Shown here one piece after another: positions 23,369 to 33,962 of a DNA stretch of 64,000 bases. The translations under genes were made by a program, and so were the position numbers. The notes below the pieces were generated by a model. It was not told the DNA's origin, made no database searches, and saw only the letters and a list, made by a program, of their open reading frames with translations. Origin of the DNA: Microcebus murinus (taxonomy: Eukaryota; Chordata; Mammalia; Primates; Cheirogaleidae); contig NC_134109.1 in NCBI RefSeq assembly GCF_040939455.1, forward strand, positions 52,542,001-52,606,000, written 5' to 3'. How positions within the stretch are numbered: the first letter of the stretch is position 1; the number at the start of each line of letters is the position of its first letter.

Positions 23369-23970
23369 CATAGAAAAATTACATTTGTTTTCTGACTTTA
23401 TATTGGTATTTTTTTCTCTGATTTATTAAAATTATAAAAGTATATTTAATTAATCAGACTCAGTGATTTAAGGTTAACTATATCTACTCTATCACCATTT
23501 TCTTCTAACTCCAACCTTTAAAAGTACAGTGGTAGGCAAAGATGGATGTACAAGCACTTTTAGTTTCTTCAGTTAATTTTTAAAAGATAATCTGGAACAA
23601 TTTTCAAGTTAAAAAATAAGATAAAATGTGAAAATAAAGTGTCCATGGTTGTTTAGCATAATAAGAACAAGTGGTAGTAAATATTCTCTGACATTTGCTT
23701 CATTTTTTTTGAATGTTTATGGAAAAATAATTGTGCTGAAAATTGTAGATATAAGAGTTCTGCCTCTAGATATGTAGAAATGACAATTAGTGAAATGATT
23801 TGTAGCAGAGATGTAAATAAGTTTTATGAAAGGTAAACAAAGCATCATGAAGAGGAGGGATGAAGTATAACTGGTTCATATGGGGGGGTATATAGGATGT
23901 ACTATCTAACTCTTTTTTATCTAAATCTTTTTCTACTTATTGGGTCTATGTTGAAGGAGTGGGAATTTAA
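23369..23970. other. No gene or assignable repeat seen
   Basis: AT-rich sequence without nameable features. Confidence 0.5.
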
Positions 23971-24150
23971 AAACTTACATTATTTTAGCACTTACTATTT
24001 TTCAGGTGTCTTTGAATTTTTTTGCATACATTATTGTATTCATGCCTCTAAAAAGCAAAACAAACACATCATAATTATTATGAAAGCTGAGGATCAATTA
24101 GGCTATATGACATTACCAAAGGACTCAACTATTCAATAATTGGATAGGAG
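23971..24150 (-). mobile_element. MIR SINE remnant
   Basis: 'agcacttactatttttcaggtg' territory near 23988, 'tgcatacattattgtattcatgcctc' territory near 24022, 'aaagctgaggatcaattaggc' near 24081 and 'acattaccaaaggactc' near 24109 follow the order of reverse-complement MIR. The frame 23897-24139 is incidental. Confidence 0.65.
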
Positions 24151-24689
24151 CTCACTTAACTTCAATGTCTTCCATCCTTCTTTTGTGTCATTTGTCTCCT
24201 GCTATCTCATAACTAGAGCCTTTTAAAAAGTTCTCTTATTTCCCCAATTCAATACTGTCCTTTAATGAATGTAAGGAAAAAAGTCAAATATATTGTTTTT
24301 AACTTATTAAAGAGCCACCTGTATCCCTCTATGCATTTTATCCTTTAGAGGTTTTGTGAGACTTAAAATCGGCCAGTTAACATTTCACTAGTCTCTAAAA
24401 ATTGCTAAATCAATGGCTAAAATAAAGGTAAAAGGCAGGTGTGGTGGAGAGGGGCTGATTCCCTGGTAAGCCTTAAATTATCAGAGCTTTTCAAACTGAA
24501 ACAGAAAACATGAGTTAAAATATAGTTATTCATTTATTATGGGATCATACTGAAGAAATATGAAAAGAATGGAGATATTTAATATTCATATGACATAATG
24601 CATGAGGTGGTTTGAAATAACTTGGAGCTAAACCAACAATAAGAAAAACAAATGTCAAGACACAAAAAGGCAGGTTATCTTAAAATGTT
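24151..24689. other. No gene or assignable repeat seen
   Basis: AT-rich sequence between a MIR and an L2. Confidence 0.5.
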
Positions 24690-25617
24690 ATTATCGGCAA
24701 GAAGCATTCAGAGCCTAAATGAAAGTCCTTTATCTTTAACCACCTCATTTAATGTTAGTAGCTTCATCCTTCCAATTCTTCAGGCCAAAAAATTTGGAAT
24801 AATTTTTGACTCCTGCCTTTCTCTCAAAACCTGCATGCAGTCCATTATCTTCTCTCGACAGCTTCAAAATTTAAGCAACATCTAGCCACTCTCTTCATCT
24901 CCACTATAACTATTCTAACTGGAAACTCCGGACTGACTTGTTCGGATTATTGCAGCAATCTGTAGCTATATTCCTGCTTCTTCCCTTGCCCCCTTTAGTC
25001 TATTATGAACTAATTAAGCCTGTTAAAATGAGTTAAAATGAGTGACTATTATTTCAGCTAAAAGACATCAGATGGTTTCTTATGTCATTCAGAGTAAAGG
25101 CCACATTGATTAAAATGGGCTGCAAGGAGCTAGATGATAAGGCCTGCTATATCCACCCCTCCTGCTTAACTCTCTATCTCGTCTCCTATTCCTCTTTTCC
25201 TGTTTTATTCCTTTCCACCGTCCTTCTCTCTTCCGGGACATATAAGGCCTGCCCCATCCTCAGGACCTTTGTGTTTGCTGTTTGCTCTGTCTGGAATCTT
25301 CTTTACTCATGTGTGGCACGACTCATTACATTCATTCCTGTAGGTTCTCACAAAATCCCACATTCCCATTAAGGCTTGGCCTTATTTAAAATTGCAGCAT
25401 CCCCTTTTAAAATTACTTTTCTCTCTTTTATTTTATTCTATTGTATTTCAATTACCAGCAGCTTATATACATTTTATTATTAATATGCATACTGCTTATT
25501 GTGTGTATCCTCCCAGCCCCCAGTGAAAATAAACTGTAAGTGAAATTTGTGTTTTCTTCAATGTCTTGTTTACTATCTGACACATAGTAGGTGCTCCATA
25601 AACACTTGTTGTATGAA
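24690..25617 (+). mobile_element. LINE L2, about 0.9 kb including the 3' end
   Basis: ORF-derived blocks come first ('caggccaaaaaatttgg' near 24782, 'tgactcctgcctttctctc' near 24807, 'agagtaaaggccacattg' near 25092), then 'cctcaggacctttgtgtttgctg' territory near 25260. The characteristic L2 3' end with 'gacacatagtaggtgctccataaa' territory follows near 25579. Frames at 24652-24885 and 25082-25372 are translations of this relic. Ancient, with many stops; a good landmark for cross-mammal alignment. Confidence 0.85.
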
Positions 25618-25964
25618 AGAAGGACTAATATAGGAAAAAAGGCTTCTCTGTATTTTGAGGGTAGAATCTTTTCCTCATAGATTCTGAATTCTCCAATAAA
25701 ATTATATCTATTTTTATGTATAAATCATCTAAAAACTACTAAGAGATGAGATCTTTTCATAGTAGAATCCATACTTTCATTTTCTTAATCTATTCTTATG
25801 CGATCTTCATCTTGTTAGTATACTGGTGAGCCTCAGTAACATTTCTTGTCACTTAATAGTGTTAATGTGAGTTTTAAAAGAAAGAAAAATTAAGTTGAAA
25901 AAATTAAAACTGCAAAGAACTATTTAGCTCTAAGTATAAGATAAGGTGTTTGTTGTTTTGGGTT
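25618..25964. other. No gene or assignable repeat seen
   Basis: AT-rich sequence with nothing nameable. Confidence 0.5.
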
Positions 25965-26160
25965 ATAACTGAAAGAGTAAAACCTGCATTTGAATTTGGA
26001 ACTTCTAATTGTGCAACTTTGGAAAAATCATGAAACTCTTTGATTTTAGTTTCTCAAGCTGTGCAATGGGAATGATACTGGCTCTATTTCATGCTCTATT
26101 TGGAAGGATAAAATAAGTACACAGAAAGTCATAGCAACTGAGTTTTGAGAAGTATTTCTG
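25965..26160 (+). mobile_element. MIR SINE remnant
   Basis: 'acctgcatttgaatttgg' near 25982, 'gtgcaactttggaaaaatca' near 26011, 'tagtttctcaagctgtgcaatggg' territory near 26047 and 'aatgatactggctc' near 26071 follow MIR order from the tRNA-derived region through the core. Confidence 0.72.
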
Positions 26161-27879
26161 GGGTTTTGAGAATATGCAAAAATCATGCATCCTACACAAG
26201 ATTAATGCAAACTGTGCTCTTCTATCCTACTGAATTGTGTTTTCACAGTGCCTTTAATAATCCAACAACAATTTTTTATTGAAATACTTTATAAACATGA
26301 GTCTACTATGTTATTTAGTTAGAAAATTGGTTATAATCTGCTCTCAATTACTTTTCTTATATACATATAATTAATTCCCTTAATGTGTCCTCCACTCAGT
26401 ATCTTCATCTTGCCTTGAAATATTCCCAACATTTCAACTACTTATTGATCCCAGAGATCTTAAAACAATTTATTACTAGAGCTACATCTCAGCACTATTA
26501 TGCAGAGAAACATGCTTGAATAGAGTTTTGATGGTCTTTATATAAGCCTTAAAGAACTTAATTTTTTTTAAAAGAAAAAACTGCACTATGAAACTTTGGC
26601 ACACTTCTCTACTATTTATGATATTTATTTTTCTAATCTGCTGTTTTAATTGGGAAGATTGAATATTATGGTGTTTTTCATGCTTTGGTTTTATTATTTA
26701 AAGAACATTTTGACTTAAGTTCTTTATATAGAAGCTTCCAAAGAACACTGAAGTGAATGTGGAATAGTGAAATTAGAGTTGTCCATATCAGTGAGCAAGT
26801 ATTGCATCTGCTTTGATTCTTCCCAACAATTTTTTTTTTCATCCCTTGAGAAGTTTGTCATTCTTCCAGCTGGAGGATATTTCTTCCCTCAAGCGATTCC
26901 CTGCTTACCTCCTTAGTGCTGAGTGCAAATTCTAAATCATTGCCCTGCTCTATTTAGGGGATAAACACAATATAAGTATCATCTTCTTTCAAAGTCTTTT
27001 CAATATGATTTTTCTACTCTTCTTCCATACTGAAGATCTTGTCAGGCACTGACATTAACTATTCCTTCTCTACTCTAAATTCTACCATAGCCCCAGGTTA
27101 CTGCAAGTTTCAGTGGATGATTTATGCAAACATTTTCTAGCAATTTTCTGACTTCCTCAACTCCGTGTGTTATCCACAATCATGGTGATAACCTAAACCT
27201 TGTTAACATCTTGTGCTATCAAAAATTAGAAATCTCATATTTCAGCTTCTCACTCGTTGAAAACAAACGTGTACTTTTTGGAGTTCTCATACTATATGAT
27301 ATACAGTATATCAAACCTGTAATATTTTATAAATCTCTATGTCTTCTCATAGCCTAAAAAGGACTTTCTTATTTAACTTTTCTAGGCAACCTAAGAACCT
27401 TGATTAACCATCTGAAGCGCTTTCCCACTACCACTCTCCAAATCTCTTTCACCTCCATCCCTTCTATTGAACCCATTTGACAAAAAAAAATAACAACAAA
27501 AAACTAATCTTAATATTCATCTTTACTGCTCCTAAACTCAGACCAGTAAAAATGCTTTACCTGTGAGCACTGTTACCAATGGAAACTGAGAAAATATATT
27601 ATCTTTTTCCCTAAAACCTTTACTACTTCTGTTATCCTAATCTAAATTAGTGGTACACTTAACTACTCAGCCACCTAAAGCTAGAATCTGCAACAATCTA
27701 AATCCTTTTTGTCTCTAAAACTTCACATCATGTCACTCATAAAATTCTAATGTTTTTCTCCTAGTATTTCTCAAGTTCATTGTGTTTTTTCTCCCAGCTT
27801 TCTACCACTAGACTATTTTAACCCTTAATATTATCTTAACATAATCATATTGTATTATAAAAGGCTTTGAGCTGGTTTT
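26161..27879. other. No gene or assignable repeat seen
   Basis: AT-rich with scattered pyrimidine-rich stretches (27380-27470). The frame at 27124-27357 has no recognisable domain. Confidence 0.45.
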
Positions 27880-28215
27880 CTTGCCTTTCTTGAGGCTTTT
27901 GTATAACATATTCTTGATTGCATCATCCTTCTGCTTAAAAACTATTAGGTGCCTCCTGCACTGCCTTCAGATCTGAACTAAGAGTGACTTCTCTATGTAT
28001 TCTACAAAATTTTCGTATGTATCATGAAAATAAGTATTTTATTATTATTTCATTTATTATTATTCTATTTTATAGGCTAGATTATTCCCATTAAATATAA
28101 ATTCTTTGATGGCTAAGACAATGTCTTATTAATTGTATGCTATTAACAGAACTTCTGGTTAGAAAAACATAAAAACTCGTTGTTTAATAAATATTTGATA
28201 AAATGGAATAAATCA
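27880..28215 (+). mobile_element. Probable decayed L2 3' region
   Basis: 'ctgcttaaaaactattaggtgcctcc' territory near 27932, 'aattctttgatggctaagac' near 28101 and 'gtttaataaatatttgataaaatgg' territory near 28180 occur in L2 order with much decay. Confidence 0.5.
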
Positions 28216-28727
28216 TCCTTATTACTAAGGGCAGAAACCAACCAACTGATATAACAAGATAAATATAACAAAGTACTAAATTAAAAATTATATTAATGTC
28301 TACATAAATGTGAAAATATTAATCCAATATATATTCAAAATATTATGCTTTATTCCTGAGCACTTAATCCTATGTAATCCCATAATGGCAGATGGTTTGC
28401 AAAGGTCAGGGATGAATTTTGCTTTCTTTAACATACAAATAAATCCAGTGACAAAGGTGTTTATGTGACTCTGAAAATAGTGTGTCGGTTTATATCATTA
28501 TCAAATTGATTTACTATGAAAGAATGTGCCGTGGTAATGTTTATAAATTTCAAGTTTCTGTCTCCTTGTATTTTCTCATTTTTTCAAGTAAATATACATC
28601 ATCAAATTTATGGACCCCACATTGTTTATATTTTATATCTAAGGCAGTGTAACCTGTATGACAAAAGGGTCACCGAGGGCTTATTTCCCATATAAATTAA
28701 GAGCAATTATGCAATTGCAGTTTCATC
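28216..28727. other. No gene or assignable repeat seen
   Basis: AT-rich sequence with nothing nameable. Confidence 0.5.
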
Positions 28728-28735
28728 TTTTAAAT

Positions 28736-28970
28736 CAATGGTTCTCAACAATCTCTGCTCCCCAATCACTGCCCCAGGATATACTTCACAATATCTAGAG
28801 TCATTTATGGTTATTACAGCTGTGAAAAGGAAAGCTGGAAGCTACCAGCATTTAGTGGATAGAGGTCAGAGATGCTGCCAAACATACTACAGTATATAGG
28901 CAGCCCATAATAGCACCCAAATGTGCAATGACATCCAAAACTTCAATAGATCCAGGGTTGGAAAACCGTG
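28736..28970 (+). mobile_element. MER5A-like hAT-Charlie MITE, near full length
   Basis: Left end 'caatggttctcaac' and right end 'gggttggaaaaccgtg' are the paired ends of a MER5A-type element. Internal blocks include 'tatctagagtcatttatgg' near 28793 and 'cagagatgctgccaaacat' near 28867. The flanking 8-mers 'ttttaaat' (28728-28735) and 'ttttagat' (28971-28978) differ at one base, as expected for an old hAT target-site duplication. No transposase is encoded. Confidence 0.85.
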
Positions 28971-29029
28971 TTTTAGATATCATTTCATGTTTGAAAATTC
29001 TCCAGTAAAGAAAATTATATTTCATTAAT

Positions 29030-29309
29030 GCATATACTAAACACTTCTATACTGATTCATGTCCTAGTGCATTGTATTAAGTGTTGTTGGGAACAAAAGT
29101 ATACATTCTATAAGAAATCTGTTGTCAATGAATTTATAATCTAATCTACTAAGACAGTATTATTAGATAACTAATTTACATACACATATGTAAATATAAA
29201 TGTATAGCTATGGAAATAAGGATAGAATGAGGAAGAACATTTTGAAAGTATGAGTGTTCAGAGAAGGAGAAATTATTTCAGTCTGGTTAGGAATTCAGAA
29301 AGACTTGAA
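29030..29309 (-). mobile_element. L2 fragment, split by the Alu at 29323
   Basis: 'ctagtgcattgtattaagtg' near 29065, 'gtatacattctataag' near 29098 and 'aatttataatctaatctac' near 29130 match reverse-complement L2. The L2 'cagtctggttagg...acttgaaggaag' region at 29280-29313 is interrupted by the Alu and appears to resume at 29676. Confidence 0.6.
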
Positions 29310-29322
29310 GGAAGCTTTATTT
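29310..29322. repeat. Target-site duplication of Alu 29323-29662, left copy
   Basis: 'ggaagctttattt' is repeated at 29663-29675. Confidence 0.92.
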
Positions 29323-29662
29323 ATTTATTTATTTATTTTTGAGACAGAGTTTCACTTTGTTGCCTGGCTAGAGTGCCAAGTGGCACCAGCCTAGCTCACA
29401 GCAACCTCAATCTCCTGGGCTCAAGCAATCCTTCTGCCTCAGCCTCTCGAGTAGCTGGGACTACAGGCATGTGCCACTATGCCTGGCTAATTTTTTTTTA
29501 TATATATATATTTTTAGTTGGCCAATTAATTTCTTTCTATTTTTAGTAGAGATGGGCATCTCACTCTTGCTCAGGCTGGTTTTGAACTCCTGACCTTGAG
29601 CCATCCTCACCCCTCGGCTCCCAGAGTGCTAGGATTATAGGCGTGAGCTACCGCACCCAGCC
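29323..29662 (-). mobile_element. Alu SINE, full-length, minus strand, with TTTA-expanded tail
   Basis: The tail (left side) is a (TTTA)n run, then reversed Alu with 'agttggccaat' near 29516, ending 'gcacccagcc'. The 13-bp duplication (29310-29322 and 29663-29675) marks the insertion, which split an older L2. Confidence 0.95.
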
Positions 29663-29675
29663 GGAAGCTTTATTT
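29663..29675. repeat. Target-site duplication of Alu 29323-29662, right copy
   Basis: Exact match to 29310-29322. Confidence 0.92.
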
Positions 29676-31129
29676 TTATTGGATCTCAGGGGTTAGTAGG
29701 GTTAGACATGTTAAATGAGGGATTTTCCAAACTCTGTAATAGGAACTGTGAAAATTTCTTCTACTCTTTATTTTTTTAAAAATTTCCCCCATCCCTGCAT
29801 TTTAGCATGCTTTTTTGTACTGCTTAATATGATCAAGTGATACCTTCCAATGGATTACTATTAGTTGAAATTATTCAATAACTATTATTTCTCAAGCATG
29901 TTGCTGCACCCAGGAAATATAATTGTCAATTTTTTATAATTTTAAACATCTATATCTACATATCCATATCCATATTATATCTATATTTATATCTATATCT
30001 ATGTCCCTATGTGTAGATAACCATGGAAGCAGAAATGGATGACAAGTTAATTTCTTGAGAGAACATGAAAGATACCCAGAAAAGTGACATTTGGGCAGAG
30101 CATTGTTAAATGAGTAAGTCTGAGGACAGAGGAAAGAGAAGTGACCATGGCAGTGCATAAATAAAGTCAGAGGCGTATGCTTGTTTTATTTGGAAATGTT
30201 GCTGGATGAGGTCCCTGGGATCAGAAAGTAAATCATCATATGCGCATTTAATTCAGCTGTGCAATCTATGTGTAAAGGTCTCATTAAACATTTAGTTTAA
30301 ATATTAATGCCATAACCCAATACTAATTATTGGCATTTTATTTTGCTTTCTAGTTCAGTGCCAGTGAATATTACATTTAACATTTCATGTCATGTGTGTG
30401 GTGTTTTTTGTTTGTCTGCTTTCTTTTGCTTTTGTTGTTTTAAATATTTTACTATCTTCATCTACTTTATCTACCTGCCTGTCTTAGGTTTCCCTTTGAG
30501 GCTGAGATCCTGGGACTCCTGCCATGATCCAAGCCATGTTTAATAGTTGGTTTCTCTTTGACACTTGTTACTGGTCTGAGACACAGTGCTGTGTAATCAC
30601 ATCAGGATTTAGATTATAGAGAGATGATCAAGGATCCAGCTGCATTAATTGGACAACTTTAGGGTAGAAGTTTTCAGTGAGCTTCATTTTATTATTTCCT
30701 TTAAAGCTTATTCTTAGAGCATGCGGAAATTTTGTCATAGAAAATTAGGAAGTATACCAGTCTTCTTGCTTGTACTTACTGCTCCAGTCTAATCAGTCAT
30801 GGCATCCTGAAGAGCCTGCCTTCTTAGAGTGGCTCTAATTAACCCCTGCTCTCCATTCCTATGACATTGTCTTTGCTCATGCTTTCACTGGGATGACTTT
30901 AACAACTCTCCATCAGTGGCCCAGAATTCAGGCTTCAGTTAAGTGCTGCAGAGGAAAATTAGAATGCAAATTTTCTACCCTTGCGTTTCTACTTAAAGAC
31001 AAGGCTTCTACTTCCTGTGGCATAAAATTCAAATTCCCCAGTGAGAGACATACAGGCCCTTTTCAAGTCCTAACTCTGGCCTTATATCTAGCATCATTCT
31101 TTTTTGTGTCCTAACAAGCACACCCTGCA
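29676..31129. other. No gene seen; L2 trace at the left, simple repeat at 29948
   Basis: The first 50 bases may continue the split L2. The rest is unassigned except the ATATCT-type repeat. Frames at 29934-30158, 30343-30543 and 30893-31114 show no known domain. Confidence 0.45.
29948..30003. repeat. Degenerate ATATCT/ATATCC simple repeat
   Basis: Repeated 6-base units of 'tatatc' and 'catatc' type fill 29948-30003 with a few substitutions. Confidence 0.85.
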
Positions 31130-31600
31130 CGTGTGTGAAATAGAGAAACAGTGCTGAACATACCATTTAGCCATGTAGCAGACAGGGAATCTCTTCAAGG
31201 GAGGGCTTACTGCCCAGCTGTGAGGAATATGGCTAGTGTTTGGTATCCATGTGTTAATCTCCTTCATGTCTGTCTCAGCTTTTGAGCTGAGGTCATGCCC
31301 CCTCAGGGTGGCTTTGGCCAATGGTTGAGTAAAACTAAGGTACAAAGGCCAGTCCATCCCTACCCAAAGCAAGACCCTCTAACTAGCAATTTTTGTTCCT
31401 GAGCCCTCTGTTGGGCCTCCAGTGGCTGTCAGGTTTTCATTGCAGTTTCAATTTCCTCTGCCTGATCCTGCATCCCTCTCTTTTCTTTAACAGGACTAAC
31501 TCCCCAATAAACCTTTTGCACTCTTAGCTCCATCTCAGTGTTCATTTCCCAGAGGAACCAACTGATGATACAAAGTCTTTTTGTCCAATCGTATGCAAAC
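31130..31600 (+). mobile_element. Possible ancient retroelement 3' end, family not named
   Basis: The block 'ccccaataaaccttttgcac' near 31501, followed by 'agctccatctcagtgttcatttcccagagg' territory, resembles a polyadenylation-signal region of an old mammalian retroelement. The preceding 350 bases are less AT-rich than the surroundings. I cannot place it in a family by eye. Frames 31094-31372 and 31429-31611 are minus-strand accidents. Confidence 0.35.
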
Positions 31601-31949
31601 TGTCTACTCAACTAAGAGTATCTACTCTCTGTCCTTTACACAGAGTTTCACCTTGCCCACTTTCCCTTCAAACTGAGGTACAACAGTTCCTTTCTACACC
31701 TTCCTGCTTTCTGGCACTTTACTATATTGTTCATTTACTTGTTTTCTCTAATACCTAGTCTTCCCAAGGACAGTCCTGATGACTCATTTGATTTTATTAT
31801 TCTAGTGCTTAAAATTATACCTGATAGATATATTTACTCATCAATTTAGCTGAGTTTTTTGGTTGATAAGGTACTTATGGGGTGGTGAAAAAAAAGTAAA
31901 ATAATTTTAAAAATATAAGTTTATATAAAGTTTTTAAAAAATTAGCTGA
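31601..31949. other. No gene or secure repeat seen
   Basis: Pyrimidine-rich left part, AT-rich right part. A faint L2-like flavour near 31750-31830 is not enough for a call. Confidence 0.4.
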
Positions 31950-32300
31950 GTTTTAATTTGTGTTTATTAACTGAAAGACTCTGTGCTATGTGCTGGAGAT
32001 ATATATATATATATATACACACATATTTATATATATGAAAAAACATAGTTTCTGCCTTCATTATACATATATGTGAAAAAACTAATTACATTATTATTTA
32101 TCTTTACTGCTATGGTTAGTGCAAGAAAAGAAAGAGAGTTATAAGTATATAAAACAGGAAAAAGCTGGCATAGTCTTAAAGATTTGGAAAAATTAATTTA
32201 AGGAAATGTTATATAAGTTAGGTTCTGAAGGCTAAGTAGGAATTAATTAGCTGAAGTAAGAAGGAACATGATAAATGTTTATTGAATGAATAAAATAATA
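31950..32300 (-). mobile_element. L2 fragment with internal TA repeat
   Basis: 'gactctgtgctatgtgctgg' near 31976, 'atagtttctgccttcatta' near 32046 and 'ggttctgaaggctaagtagga' near 32221 follow reverse-complement L2 order. A TA run at 31999-32036 has grown inside it. Confidence 0.6.
31999..32036. repeat. (TA)n-rich simple repeat
   Basis: Alternating AT with a short ACACAC interruption, inside an L2 relic. Confidence 0.9.
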
Positions 32301-32583
32301 TAGTTTTTGTTTATAAGACTATACTCCAGAGACAAATACAATTTTTATTAGCCACATCAAATCTTTCTGTATTTATTGCAACTGATTACATTTAATATTT
32401 TTTCTTCCAGAAAACATCTCCTATGCACATCTTAACTACCATCTCCACAAAACTAAATGCATATACAAATCTGCCATAGTTGTAAATATGTCTAGTCTCA
32501 AATCTCAAGGTATTCTGATGGTTTGAGAGGCTAGATGATGAGCTCAATGGAGTCGTAAAGCTACTATTTTCCATGATTTTCAG

Positions 32584-32599
32584 AACACCATTTATTTTT
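32584..32599. repeat. Target-site duplication of the inverted L1, left copy
   Basis: 'aacaccatttattttt' recurs exactly at 33947-33962 (16 bp), giving the outer limits of the L1 insertion. Confidence 0.93.
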
Positions 32600-33946
32600 T
32601 ATTTTTTTATTTGTATTAGTGTTTATTGCTGGGTTTTGTTTGTTTTTTCCCCAGTATATATTTTTTTATTTTTTTTTTATTTCACCATATTATGGGGGTA
32701 CAGATTTTAAGGTTTCAATAAATGCCCTTTCCCCCCTCCCCCACAAGTCTGATTTTCCAGCATGACCATCCCTCAGATGGTGGACATGTCACTCATTATG
32801 TATGTATATGCCCACCCCCCTCTCCCCTCCCCCTCCCCCCTCCCCAATACCCTATTACTGTAGTACCTATGTGTCCACTTAGGTGCTACTCAGTTAATAC
32901 CTGTTTGCTCGTGAGTATATGTGGTACTTGTTTTTCCATTCTTGGGATACTTCACTTAGTAGTATGGGTTCCAGCTCTAACCAGGAAAATATAAGATGTG
33001 CTATATCACCATTGTTTCTTAGAGCTGAATAGTACTCCATGGTATACATATACCACATTTTATTAATCCATTCTTGGATTGATGGGCACTTGGGCTGTTT
33101 CCACAGCCTTGCAATTATGAATTGGGCTGCTATAAACATTCGAGTGCAGGTGTCTTTTTTGTAGAGTGTCATTGGATCTTTTGGGTAGATGCCCAGCAAT
33201 GGGATTGCTGGATCAAATGGTAGATTCACTTGTATCGCTTTAAGGTATCTCCATATTGTTTTCCACAGAGGTTGAACTAGTTTGCAGTCCCACCAGCAGT
33301 GTAGGAGTGTTCCTCTCTCTGCACATCCACGCCAGCATTTGTTATTTGGAGACTTTTTGATAAAGGCTATTCTCACTGGAGTTAAGTGATATCTCATTGT
33401 AGTTTTGATTTGCATTTCCCTGATGATTAGAGATGATGAGCATTTTTTCATATGTTTGTTGGCCATTCTTCTGTCTTCTTTAGAAAAGTTTCTGTTCAAG
33501 TCCTTTGCCCACTTTTTAATAGGGTTATTTGATTTTTTCTTAGTGATTTTCGTGAGTTCTAAGTATATTCTAGTTATCAGCCCTTTATTGGATACGTAGG
33601 ATGCAAAGAATCCCTTTTCAATAAATGGTGCTGGGAAAACGGGATAGCCACTTGTAGAAAGCTAAAGCAGGACCCACACCTTTCACCTCTCACAAAAATC
33701 AACTCACGCTGGATAACAGACTTAAACCTAAGGTATGAAACTATTAGAATTCTAGAGGAAAATGTTGGAAACACTCTCCTAGACATCGGCCTAGGCAAAG
33801 AGTTTATGAAGTCCCCAAAGGCAATCAAAGCAGCAACAAAAATAAATAAATGGGACATGATGAAAATAAAAAGCTTCTGCACAGCCAAAGAAACAGTCAT
33901 GAAAGTAAACAGACAACCTACAGAATGGGAGAAAATTTTTGCATCC
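32600..33946 (-). mobile_element. Young lemur-type L1 with 5' inversion and probable 3' transduction
   Basis: Minus-strand element bounded by a perfect 16-bp duplication. Reading 3' to 5' (left to right): outer A-tail 32600-32616, about 44 bases of non-L1 sequence, inner A-tail 32661-32679, L1 3' UTR, then ORF2 C-terminus to about 33608. The segment from about 33608 to 33946 is ORF2 in the opposite (plus) orientation, covering the part just upstream. This is the 5' inversion typical of twin priming. The two parts share about 9 bases ('tttgcatcc') at their common edge. The 201-residue minus frame 33499-32894 is the intact C-terminal domain, with the cysteine-rich pattern near residues 54-73. 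It lacks endonuclease and reverse transcriptase, so it is inactive. Confidence 0.93.
32617..32660 (-). other. Probable 3'-transduced flanking segment of the L1
   Basis: This non-L1 stretch lies between the normal L1 A-tail and a second A-tail next to the target-site duplication. In element orientation it contains AATAAA (plus 32622-32627 reversed), a few bases before the second tail. That is the layout produced when L1 transcription passes its own weak polyadenylation site and uses one downstream. Confidence 0.75.
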
Positions 33947-33962
33947 AACACCATTTATTTTT
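33947..33962. repeat. Target-site duplication of the inverted L1, right copy
   Basis: Exact 16-bp match to 32584-32599. Confidence 0.93.

Noticed and set aside
25082..25372. 96-residue open frame with hydrophobic stretches
   Set aside because: It lies entirely within an L2 relic in its known 3' order.
32894..33499. 201-residue open frame on the minus strand as a possible gene
   Set aside because: It is the L1 ORF2p C-terminal domain with its cysteine-rich motif, inside an element bounded by target-site duplications.
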